From Bacteroidetes bacterium UBA6491 (GTDB lineage: Bacteria; Bacteroidota; Bacteroidia; NS11-12g; UBA9320), in NCBI GenBank assembly GCA_002436505.1, contig DJML01000045.1, positions 1 to 6,774 on the forward strand: 6,774 bases of DNA, in the 5' to 3' direction. Both the position numbers and the translations under genes were made by a program. The notes under the pieces are model-generated. The model made no database searches, had not been told where the DNA came from, and saw only the letters and a list, made by a program, of their open reading frames with translations. How positions within the stretch are numbered: position 1 is the first letter of the stretch; each line of letters opens with the position of its first letter. This document shows, piece after piece, positions 1 through 5,738 of the stretch.

Positions 1-750
1 AAGAACGCGAACGGCAACCACTGTCGCTCCTTCGGCTACTCCAATAACACCAATATTATTGTCAATGGCCGCCACAGTTCCGGCTACGTGTGTTCCGTGT
101 CCGTGCTGGTCATCCGGGTTATTCCATTCTTTTCCTCCGAGGAAAGATCGGCTTTCTCCCTGATTTTTATGCCAGTTACCACTTACATTCAGATCACTGT
201 GATCAAGATCGATACCTGAGTCAATGATCCAGGCCTTCTTACCATTTCCACTTCTTGAGCCATGCAATGCTATACCGCCCGGAGTTGTTTGTGAAGGAGG
301 AGGAGACTGAACATCTTGGCTAGGTTTCCCTCTGGTTGCATCAAACTGATTGATGGTTACTCTTTGGTCCTGTTCAACATAAGCAACTTCAGGATTTGCC
401 TGCATGATCTCGGCCATTACCGGATCCATTTGGGCTGAGAATCCAAGGATCGAATGTGCGTAAACAAAACCAAGACCTTCTTCCGAAGCACCGACGCCGC
501 GCAGCAATTCCATTGCTTTGTCTCTCATCATCGGATCATTTCCTCGAAGTGCCTCGTTGCCATAAAGAACAATGATATATTGTCCGGCTATTGGCTCTGT
601 CAAGAATTCCTGTGGATCACTTTTTACATATGGCCCACTTCCATCTCCACTATCTCCTGTCGGGATAGGATAACGTTCTACTTCTGAGCAACCTGCGAAC
701 AGCACTATCGCTGTTATAAGCAATGCTCCTAAAAGCCTTAATTTCTTCAT
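1..750 (-). CDS. S8 (subtilisin-family) serine protease, lipoprotein, partial (C-terminus beyond left edge)
   Basis: Secreted, probably lipid-anchored endopeptidase. Only the first 250 residues are in the window; the gene is cut by the left edge. Residues 1-21 form a lipoprotein signal (basic MKKLR start, hydrophobic core, lipobox F-A-G-C with C21). Residues about 57-132 resemble an inhibitor-I9 propeptide (opening AGQYIIVLYG, ending VAYVEQDQ), which in this family folds the protease and is then cut off. A Pro/Gln/Thr-rich linker follows (about 140-160). The protease domain then shows the catalytic Asp motif IIDSGID (D177) and the catalytic His motif HGHGTHVAGT (H218). The oxyanion Asn and catalytic Ser lie outside the window, so activity cannot be confirmed. 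The ATG at 750-748 is chosen because it directly precedes the signal peptide and sits about 35 bases behind a good Bacteroidota-type promoter. The family call is secure; the substrate is unknown. Confidence 0.93.
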   Translation of the reverse strand, partial: MKKLRLLGALLITAIVLFAGCSEVERYPIPTGDSGDGSGPYVKSDPQEFLTEPIAGQYIIVLYGNEALRGNDPMMRDKAMELLRGVGASEEGLGFVYAHSILGFSAQMDPVMAEIMQANPEVAYVEQDQRVTINQFDATRGKPSQDVQSPPPSQTTPGGIALHGSRSGNGKKAWIIDSGIDLDHSDLNVSGNWHKNQGESRSFLGGKEWNNPDDQHGHGTHVAGTVAAIDNNIGVIGVAEGATVVAVRVL

Positions 751-785
751 AATTATTTAATTTGCGAATGCTACTTTATACGTTT

Positions 786-815
786 CGAAGATACAACTTC
801 CATGCCAAACCACAA
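786..815 (-). promoter_or_regulatory. Candidate Bacteroidota-type promoter of the S8 protease gene
   Basis: Read on the minus strand, TTG (815-813) is followed by exactly 19 bases and then TATCTTCG (793-786). The Bacteroidota primary sigma factor consensus is a -33 TTG, 19-21 bases, and a -7 TAnnTTTG. The only mismatch is C for T in the seventh position of the -7 box. Transcription would start near 780, giving a leader of about 30 bases before the ATG at 750. The rest of the 751-959 gap shows no gene and no clear terminator for the upstream SPOR-like gene. Confidence 0.5.
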
Positions 816-959
816 GAGTCCAGCACTAAAATTATTGCCCTCGACATACATTATCAAAGGGTTACAGCGATTTAGAATAAGTATTCCGGATTTATTAATC
901 ACTGAATCTCACACTACAATCCTCTAATAAATAGAATATTTCCATTTTTTAGACAATGA

Positions 960-1550
960 TCAGTTTCTATAGGCGTCGAAATTCATATTTCGTTTGCCGT
1001 TGGTGTATTGTGTTACGAAAGCATCTGAGATGCCCATTAACCGGAGGTCTTCTGAAAAGGCCATGGCATCCGCCTGGCTTTCAAAATAACCGATCACGTA
1101 GCGTCGTGCGTTACCGGTAGCTTCAGCTTTTACGGCTCGAACCGTTGAGTTGAAGGACGTGAAATCGATGTTCTTATAATATCCTACCTGAACCTGGTAT
1201 ACGGTCCCTTTCGGCAATTTTCTCGGATCTGTCATTGCTTCTGCCTTGGCCACCAGATTTGTATACTTTGCATTCAGACCTTTCATCGAATCAAGCATTG
1301 CAAGATTCTCTTCTTTTAATCCGTTCCTTTCGGCTTTCAACTCCTCCACTTCCTTGTTAAGAGTATCAATGGTCGAATTCTTTTTGTCGATCATGGCCTT
1401 ATAGCTCTCAGGATCTTTTTTGTATTGCTTGAGTTCCTTTTTTAAAGCCTTTTTTTCGGCTTTTGTTAATGATTGGGCATTTAACGGGGCAACCCACAGA
1501 CCAATCAGCAATAAGATAATAAGTGTTCGGAAATTGAATATCCTGATCAT
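960..1550 (-). CDS. Exported coiled-coil protein with SPOR-like C-terminal domain
   Basis: A 196-residue exported protein of a type common in Bacteroidota, sometimes labelled 'ezrin/radixin/moesin family' because of its coiled coil. Residues 1-25 are a Sec signal peptide with probable cleavage after L-N-A, before Q26. Residues about 29-105 are Lys/Glu-rich and helical, with leucines in heptad-like spacing (for example DTLNKEVEELKAE), consistent with a coiled coil. Residues about 116-183 look like a SPOR fold: a first strand YQVQVGYYKN, then YVIGYFESQADAMAF and a final strand AFVTQYTNGKR. SPOR domains usually bind peptidoglycan lacking stem peptides, so a periplasmic, wall-associated role is plausible but inferred. 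No cysteine or lipobox is present. The ATG at 1550 is the only start giving a complete signal peptide. The gene diverges from the DUF6263-like gene. Export is near certain; the SPOR assignment is moderate. Confidence 0.8.
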   Translation of the reverse strand: MIRIFNFRTLIILLLIGLWVAPLNAQSLTKAEKKALKKELKQYKKDPESYKAMIDKKNSTIDTLNKEVEELKAERNGLKEENLAMLDSMKGLNAKYTNLVAKAEAMTDPRKLPKGTVYQVQVGYYKNIDFTSFNSTVRAVKAEATGNARRYVIGYFESQADAMAFSEDLRLMGISDAFVTQYTNGKRNMNFDAYRN

Positions 1551-1553
1551 AAC

Positions 1554-1581
1554 GACTAAATTTTGTTGTACAATTTTAGTC
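1554..1581. repeat. Inverted repeat directly upstream of the SPOR-like gene
   Basis: GACTAAA (1554-1560) and its exact complement TTTAGTC (1575-1581) enclose 14 bases that include the 8-base palindrome TTGTACAA (1566-1573). The left arm ends three bases from the ATG of the minus-strand gene. In its mRNA the arms could form a 7-bp stem just before the start codon; as DNA the site could be an operator. A -7-like TAAAATTG (1578-1571, minus strand, one mismatch to TAnnTTTG) overlaps it but has no TTG at the proper distance. The remaining 1582-1787 holds no gene; it has only a weak GAATA/TATTC repeat (1634-1651). Confidence 0.4.
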
Positions 1582-1787
1582 TTATTAAGCTGGTTTGGAG
1601 TATCCTGTATAGCTTAACTTATCCATTAAGGCTGAATATTTTCCAGTATTCTAAACAGTTTCCCGGGTATTCGCCAGATTGATATCTCATCCACATTCCG
1701 TCGTTTTAGCTTCACGTATCTGACCTGATCAGCGACAATGTATATGTCATTTTTTTAATCGATTTTTGAACCACATAAATTAAGAAG

Positions 1788-2699
1788 ATGAAAAGAATCC
1801 TGTTCGTACTTATTGCAACCACATTGTTCAGTTGTGGCACCCAGAAAGAAAAGGTTAAAGTTGCTCTTGACCTTAAAGTTGGAGAAACATATTATCAGAC
1901 CTTTGAAATGGTCGGAAATATGAATCAACATATGGCCGGTGGCCAGCTTGGCGAAGAACGTGACCTTAATATTGAAATGAAATCTGTCGTGCGCTACCGT
2001 TTCGACGTCCTTGAAAGAGATGAGAACGGATTTGCCATGTCCATCAGTTATGACAGGATGGTAATGGAGATGAAAGACGATATGGGCATGATTCCTGAAA
2101 TTAATTATGACTCTGATATTGAAGACACATCGGAGTTGAATAAGATCTTCAGAAGTTTTATTGGCGAAAAGTTTTCGGTTCGGCTAAACAACAGTGGGGC
2201 CATTGAAGAGATCACCGGACTCTCTGAAATGTTTGAAAGGGTAATGGCAAAATTGCCGGACATGTCCGAGCAAAACAAGATGCAGGCCCTTCAGCAAATT
2301 CAAACGCAATTTGGAGAAGATCAGGTAAAACAGAACATGCAGTACATGGTCAATTTCCCTGTCGAAGGGGTCGCCATTGACGACTCGTGGACAGACACTA
2401 TCAATATGCCACAATTTAAAGCTGGCTACAACACAACCTATACTGTTAAAGAGATCACGGACAGCCACATTATACTTGATGTAAAAGGAAAAATGGATAT
2501 GAACGAGATGCCTAATATTCCTGCAAACATTGACAGCGTTAAGATCGTCGGTGACATAAACTATGAACAGAAAGTGGACCGCAAGACAGGCTGGAACGAA
2601 GCTATGGACGGAGGCATGATCATAAAGATGTTCATGTCCGGAATGGGAATGGAGATCAATTCTACTATGGATTTCACGATCAAAGGGTTTTCTAGTTAA
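1788..2699 (+). CDS. Methionine-rich DUF6263-like lipoprotein
   Basis: A 303-residue envelope lipoprotein of unknown function. The signal peptide is very short, MKRILFVLIATTLFSC, with lipobox L-F-S-C; C16 is the only cysteine and would carry the lipid. The mature part starts with a DUF6263-like pattern (LDLKVGETYYQTFEM, then RYRFDVLERDENGFAMSISYDRM). It appears to be mostly beta-strand with a helical middle (about 142-190). The DUF6263 match is from memory of the family and is tentative. Unusual composition: 28 of 303 residues are methionine (9%), often two apart as in MVMEM, KMDMNEM and MFMSGMGMEI. Met-rich exported proteins can bind Cu(I) or act as an oxidant sink, but no His/Cys site supports a specific metal, so this is only a possibility. 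The rhomboid gene starts 17 bases after its stop, so the two are probably cotranscribed. The ATG at 1788 directly begins the signal peptide. Confidence 0.82.
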   Translation: MKRILFVLIATTLFSCGTQKEKVKVALDLKVGETYYQTFEMVGNMNQHMAGGQLGEERDLNIEMKSVVRYRFDVLERDENGFAMSISYDRMVMEMKDDMGMIPEINYDSDIEDTSELNKIFRSFIGEKFSVRLNNSGAIEEITGLSEMFERVMAKLPDMSEQNKMQALQQIQTQFGEDQVKQNMQYMVNFPVEGVAIDDSWTDTINMPQFKAGYNTTYTVKEITDSHIILDVKGKMDMNEMPNIPANIDSVKIVGDINYEQKVDRKTGWNEAMDGGMIIKMFMSGMGMEINSTMDFTIKGFSS

Positions 2700-2716
2700 T
2701 CCTCTTTAATAGAGTT

Positions 2717-3562
2717 TTGGTGGAAGGAATATCATACCTGGTCGGTATAATTATGGTCGCGAATATTTTGATGACCTACCGTGGTTTGAACGACCGCTTT
2801 TTTCTTGACAAATACACATTTCATATTGGACCGATAAGGACCAGAAAAGAATATTTAAGGATACTGTCATCAGGTTTTCTTCATGTGAACTGGATGCACC
2901 TGTTCTTTAACATGTTCACCCTTTACTTTTTTGGACCTCCGGTCGAACAGGCAATTGGAATACTTGGATTTGCCCTGGTTTATATGATAAGCCTTCTCGG
3001 TGGCAACTTTTTTGCGTTGTATCTTCGACGCAACAATCCTGATTATAAAGCAGTAGGAGCTTCCGGGGCCGTAAGCGGTGTCGTTTTCGCTGCAATTGCG
3101 CTTTTCCCGGGCATGAGGCTCGCCTTCCTTTTTCTTCCGATTCCTATGCCGGGTTGGGTCTTTGGTCTTGGTTACGTACTTTATTCAATTTATGGCATCA
3201 GGTCAAGCAAGGACAACATCGGACATGAGGCGCACCTGGGGGGCGGCATTGCAGGTCTTCTGGCAACTCTGGCCATTTTTCCTGATATCATTGAATACAA
3301 TTACCTGCCCATCATCCTTATTCTTGTACCAAGTATAATATTTCTGTTCTTCATTGTTCTTAATCCTGAAAGGATCGGTCTTAAAGGACTGCGGCCGAAA
3401 AGGTTTCATCCTTACACCACCATTGATGATGACTACCATGAAAAGAGAAAAAGAAGACAGGAGGAACTGAACAGGCTACTTGAAAAGATCAATGAGCGGG
3501 GCATGGATTCTCTTTCTGACCAGGAAAAAAAATTCCTTAAGGACAACGCCGATAAATTCTAG
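2717..3562 (+). CDS. Rhomboid-family intramembrane serine protease
   Basis: A 281-residue polytopic membrane protease that would cleave transmembrane segments inside the inner membrane. The key rhomboid residues are present: H61-x3-N65 (HLFFN) in the second helix, the nucleophile in GASG (S116), and the catalytic His in GHEAHLGGG (H173, with H170 also conserved). Hydrophobic segments lie at about 5-20, 59-72, 78-101, 113-130, 134-160, 171-189 and 196-215. The polar C-terminal tail (about 218-281) is highly charged (EKRKRRQEE) and ends in a motif, GMDSLSDQEKKFL, resembling the DUF6576 tail of Bacteroidota rhomboids. Start: the frame is open only from a TAG at 2693, and TTG at 2717 (or the adjacent GTG at 2720) is the first usable codon; the first in-frame ATG (2753) would remove about half of helix 1. 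No Shine-Dalgarno site is visible. It lies 17 bases behind the lipoprotein gene. Substrate unknown. Confidence 0.92.
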   Translation: MVEGISYLVGIIMVANILMTYRGLNDRFFLDKYTFHIGPIRTRKEYLRILSSGFLHVNWMHLFFNMFTLYFFGPPVEQAIGILGFALVYMISLLGGNFFALYLRRNNPDYKAVGASGAVSGVVFAAIALFPGMRLAFLFLPIPMPGWVFGLGYVLYSIYGIRSSKDNIGHEAHLGGGIAGLLATLAIFPDIIEYNYLPIILILVPSIIFLFFIVLNPERIGLKGLRPKRFHPYTTIDDDYHEKRKRRQEELNRLLEKINERGMDSLSDQEKKFLKDNADKF

Positions 3563-3592
3563 GCTTTCGGATCTTTAAAGTGCAATCAGGGA

Positions 3593-3606
3593 TGTTCCAC
3601 GGAACA
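3593..3606. repeat. 14-bp inverted repeat between the rhomboid and asparaginase genes
   Basis: TGTTCC (3593-3598) and GGAACA (3601-3606) are exact complements separated by AC, forming a compact dyad in the 3563-3694 gap. It could be a protein-binding site for the following gene. It could also be part of an extended, imperfect hairpin (outer GGGA near 3589 and TCCC near 3614) ahead of the T-runs at 3628-3634 and 3638-3643, which would make it a weak terminator for the rhomboid transcript. The stem-to-T distance of over 12 bases argues against a standard intrinsic terminator. No convincing -33/-7 promoter is present in this gap. Confidence 0.35.
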
Positions 3607-3694
3607 ACCGTATTCCCAAAGGCTAGCTTTTTTTAACTTTTTTATGATCACTAACAAAATGCATATGCGAAGCAAATTTGTTATCTTCGATGAG

Positions 3695-4699
3695 ATGAAA
3701 TTGCTTCTGTATACCGTACCTGTGCTATTCTTCCTAAGCTGCAATAAAGGACATGATCATACCAAATCAATGGAAGCAAAGGTTGAAATAAAGATGAGCA
3801 AGCATGTGATCGTAATACATGGAGGTGCCGGAAGCCGAACCCCGGGGGACGCTGAAGGAGATGCCTTGTACAATTCAGCGCTTCAATTTGTACTGCATTA
3901 TGGAGACAGTATGTTATCTGCAGGGGCAAATGCTGTAGATGTAGTGGAGCATTGCCTGATCTTAATGGAAGACAACCCTTTATTCAACGCAGGTAAAGGG
4001 GCAGTATTTGCTGCTGACGGTCGAAACTATCTTGACGCTTCGATCATGAACGGAAGCACCATGAATGCCGGTGCTGTAGCAGGTGTCTCTATTGTGAAAA
4101 ATCCGATATCCGCTGCCCGAGTAGTAATGGACTCGTCAGCACACGTTTTGCTCAGTCATGATGGTGCAGATCATTTTGCAGCTGAACATGGCCTGGAAAC
4201 AGTAAACCCGTCCTATTTTTTCACACAAAAGAACTATGATTACCTATTAAAAGTTCAGGACAATGAAAAAACCAAGGATGAAAAACACGGCACTGTAGGA
4301 TGTGTTGTCTTGGATAAAAAGGGGCATCTGGCAGCAGGAACTTCAACAGGCGGTATGACGAATAAAAGATTCGGCCGTATCGGTGATTCACCTATCATCG
4401 GTGCAGGCACATATGCCGAAGACGGCGTTTGTGCGGTCTCTGCTACTGGGCACGGCGAATTTTTCATCCGTTATGCGGTAGCTCACGACATCGCGGCACG
4501 AATAAAATATGGAGGGTCTTCTCTTGACTCTGCTGCGAACACGGTGATCATGGAAAACCTAAAAAATGTTGGTGGGGCTGGAGGTGTGATATGTGTTGAC
4601 AATAAAGGAAATATCGCTATGCCATTTAACACAAATGCCATGTTCAGAGGATATGTCCGAGCCGAAGAAGAAATGGTAGTGCTTATTTATCCGGAGTAG
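3695..4699 (+). CDS. Lipoprotein isoaspartyl peptidase / plant-type L-asparaginase (Ntn-hydrolase)
   Basis: N-terminal nucleophile amidohydrolase that cleaves isoaspartyl dipeptides and/or L-asparagine to aspartate. Residues use the chosen start. The family opening VIVIHGGAG is at 38-46, NPLFNAGKGAVF at 94-105, and the self-cleavage motif K-H-G-T-V-G at 197-202, where T200 becomes the nucleophile of the beta subunit after the G199-T200 bond is cut. Substrate-site segments follow: TSTGGMTNKRFGRIGDSPIIGAG (216-238) and SATGHGE (249-255). At 334 residues it is close to the E. coli enzyme's roughly 320 plus a signal. Start: the ORF is open from an ATG at 3644, but the ATG at 3695 gives a clean lipoprotein signal, MKLLLYTVPVLFFLSC (C16), which the longer version would bury behind 17 polar residues. 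The enzyme would thus be lipid-anchored outside the inner membrane. It is convergent with the MeaB gene, with stops 21 bases apart. Family is certain; preferred substrate is open. Confidence 0.92.
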   Translation: MKLLLYTVPVLFFLSCNKGHDHTKSMEAKVEIKMSKHVIVIHGGAGSRTPGDAEGDALYNSALQFVLHYGDSMLSAGANAVDVVEHCLILMEDNPLFNAGKGAVFAADGRNYLDASIMNGSTMNAGAVAGVSIVKNPISAARVVMDSSAHVLLSHDGADHFAAEHGLETVNPSYFFTQKNYDYLLKVQDNEKTKDEKHGTVGCVVLDKKGHLAAGTSTGGMTNKRFGRIGDSPIIGAGTYAEDGVCAVSATGHGEFFIRYAVAHDIAARIKYGGSSLDSAANTVIMENLKNVGGAGGVICVDNKGNIAMPFNTNAMFRGYVRAEEEMVVLIYPE

Positions 4700-4720
4700 C
4701 TATCCGACGTATCTCTCGCT

Positions 4721-5728
4721 TTAATTCCCTGGTCCTAAATTGATCTTTAATTTGGAAAGTAACTCTTCTGCACCTTGAAATGGAGACACCTGTCCTGATC
4801 TTATTCTTTCCCTCACCTCTTCTTTCCTCGTGTTCCATTCGTCGTATTCCATCATTATTTCCAGTAAACCTTCTCGCAAAGAATGATCAAACCATGAGAG
4901 TTCCTGTAGCTTTCTGTTCTCGAGTAGTTTACCAGACGACCGTCGTTTTGATTCAAACTCTCGTATCATCTCCCATATTCCATCCATATTTCTGTGCTCC
5001 AGGGCAGAACAGTGCATGACTTTGGTGCGCCAGTCGTCACGAACGGACGGCATCATCTGCAAAGCCTGATAATATTCTTTTGAGGTCTCAACGGCTTTAT
5101 CCATTAAACTTCCGTCGGCTTTGTTCACCACAATACCATCGGCCATTTCTACTATCCCTCTTTTAATGCCTTGCAATTGATCTCCTGAAGCTGGTTGAAT
5201 AAGTAAGAGGAAGAAATCAACCATTCCGTGGACCGCTGTTTCTGACTGCCCTACTCCCACCGTTTCCACAATAATAGTATCAAATCCTGCGGCTTCAAGC
5301 AGGTAAATGGACTCCATGCTGGCAGCAGTAACCCCGCCCAAACTTCCTTTGCTTGGCGACGGGCGGATGTACACATTCTTTTCCTGGGCCAATTCGGACA
5401 TTCTTGTCTTGTCCCCAAGGATGCTTCCTTTCGTCTTTGAACTTGTTGGGTCAATAGCCAGGACAGCGACATTAAGTTCATTTTCCTTCACCAGGAACAA
5501 GCCGAAAGATTCTATGAACGTACTTTTCCCGACCCCTGGTGTTCCTGTTATGCCGATCCTTAATGAAGTTTTACGATGCGGCAGTATCCTTTCCAATAAT
5601 TCGGTCGCCTGTTGCCTGTGCTCCCTGTTATCACTTTCCACGAGTGTAATTGCACGTGAGAGTGCTTTCCGGTCTCCGGAGATCAGACCGTTTGCCAGGA
5701 CATCAATATCAGTTTTTTTCTGCTCCAA
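4721..5728 (-). CDS. meaB: Methylmalonyl-CoA mutase-associated GTPase MeaB (ArgK family)
   Basis: Cytosolic P-loop GTPase (G3E/SIMIBI class) that guards methylmalonyl-CoA mutase and gates loading and exchange of its adenosylcobalamin cofactor. All expected motifs are present in 335 residues, the usual length: Walker A GTPGVGKST (62-70), Mg2+/switch region AIDPTS (D93) and GSILGDKTRM (101-110), the conserved IRPSPSKGSLGG (121-132), ETVGVGQSE (155-163), and the guanine-specificity motif NKAD (202-205). The helical N-terminal arm has the family signature LSRAITLVES, and the C-terminus carries the dimerisation helices. Start: TTG at 5728-5726, immediately after an in-frame TAA; the first in-frame ATG is codon 110, beyond Walker A, so a non-ATG start is required. 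It lies 10 bases after the stop of the MgtE gene on the same strand, so cotranscription is likely. The mutase subunits are not in this window. Confidence 0.95.
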   Translation of the reverse strand: MEQKKTDIDVLANGLISGDRKALSRAITLVESDNREHRQQATELLERILPHRKTSLRIGITGTPGVGKSTFIESFGLFLVKENELNVAVLAIDPTSSKTKGSILGDKTRMSELAQEKNVYIRPSPSKGSLGGVTAASMESIYLLEAAGFDTIIVETVGVGQSETAVHGMVDFFLLLIQPASGDQLQGIKRGIVEMADGIVVNKADGSLMDKAVETSKEYYQALQMMPSVRDDWRTKVMHCSALEHRNMDGIWEMIREFESKRRSSGKLLENRKLQELSWFDHSLREGLLEIMMEYDEWNTRKEEVRERIRSGQVSPFQGAEELLSKLKINLGPGN

Positions 5729-5738
5729 TTAAATAATA

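Noticed and set aside
454..687. Plus-strand 77-codon ORF opposite the S8 protease
   Set aside because: It lies antisense to well-supported propeptide/signal sequence of the protease and has no family-like pattern.
1420..1617. Plus-strand 65-codon ORF with a hydrophobic stretch
   Set aside because: It is mostly the complement of the signal peptide and Lys-rich coiled coil of the SPOR-like gene; the hydrophobicity is a by-product of that.
1634..1651. GAATA/TATTC inverted repeat in the divergent intergenic region
   Set aside because: Only 5 bp of A/T-rich pairing with an 8-base loop; expected by chance.
1761..1768. GATTTTTG as a -7 box for the DUF6263-like lipoprotein gene
   Set aside because: One mismatch to TAnnTTTG, and no TTG lies 19-21 bases upstream, so it is not strong enough to call as a promoter.
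3682..3689. TATCTTCG just before the ATG at 3695, same octamer as the protease promoter
   Set aside because: No TTG at 19-21 bases upstream, and transcription would start at or inside the coding region; probably chance.
4697..4760. Bidirectional terminator between the convergent asparaginase and meaB genes
   Set aside because: No stem of adequate length followed by a T-run was found on either strand near the two stops.
5307..5732. Plus-strand 141-codon ORF
   Set aside because: Entirely antisense to the GTPase core of meaB, whose motifs are unambiguous.
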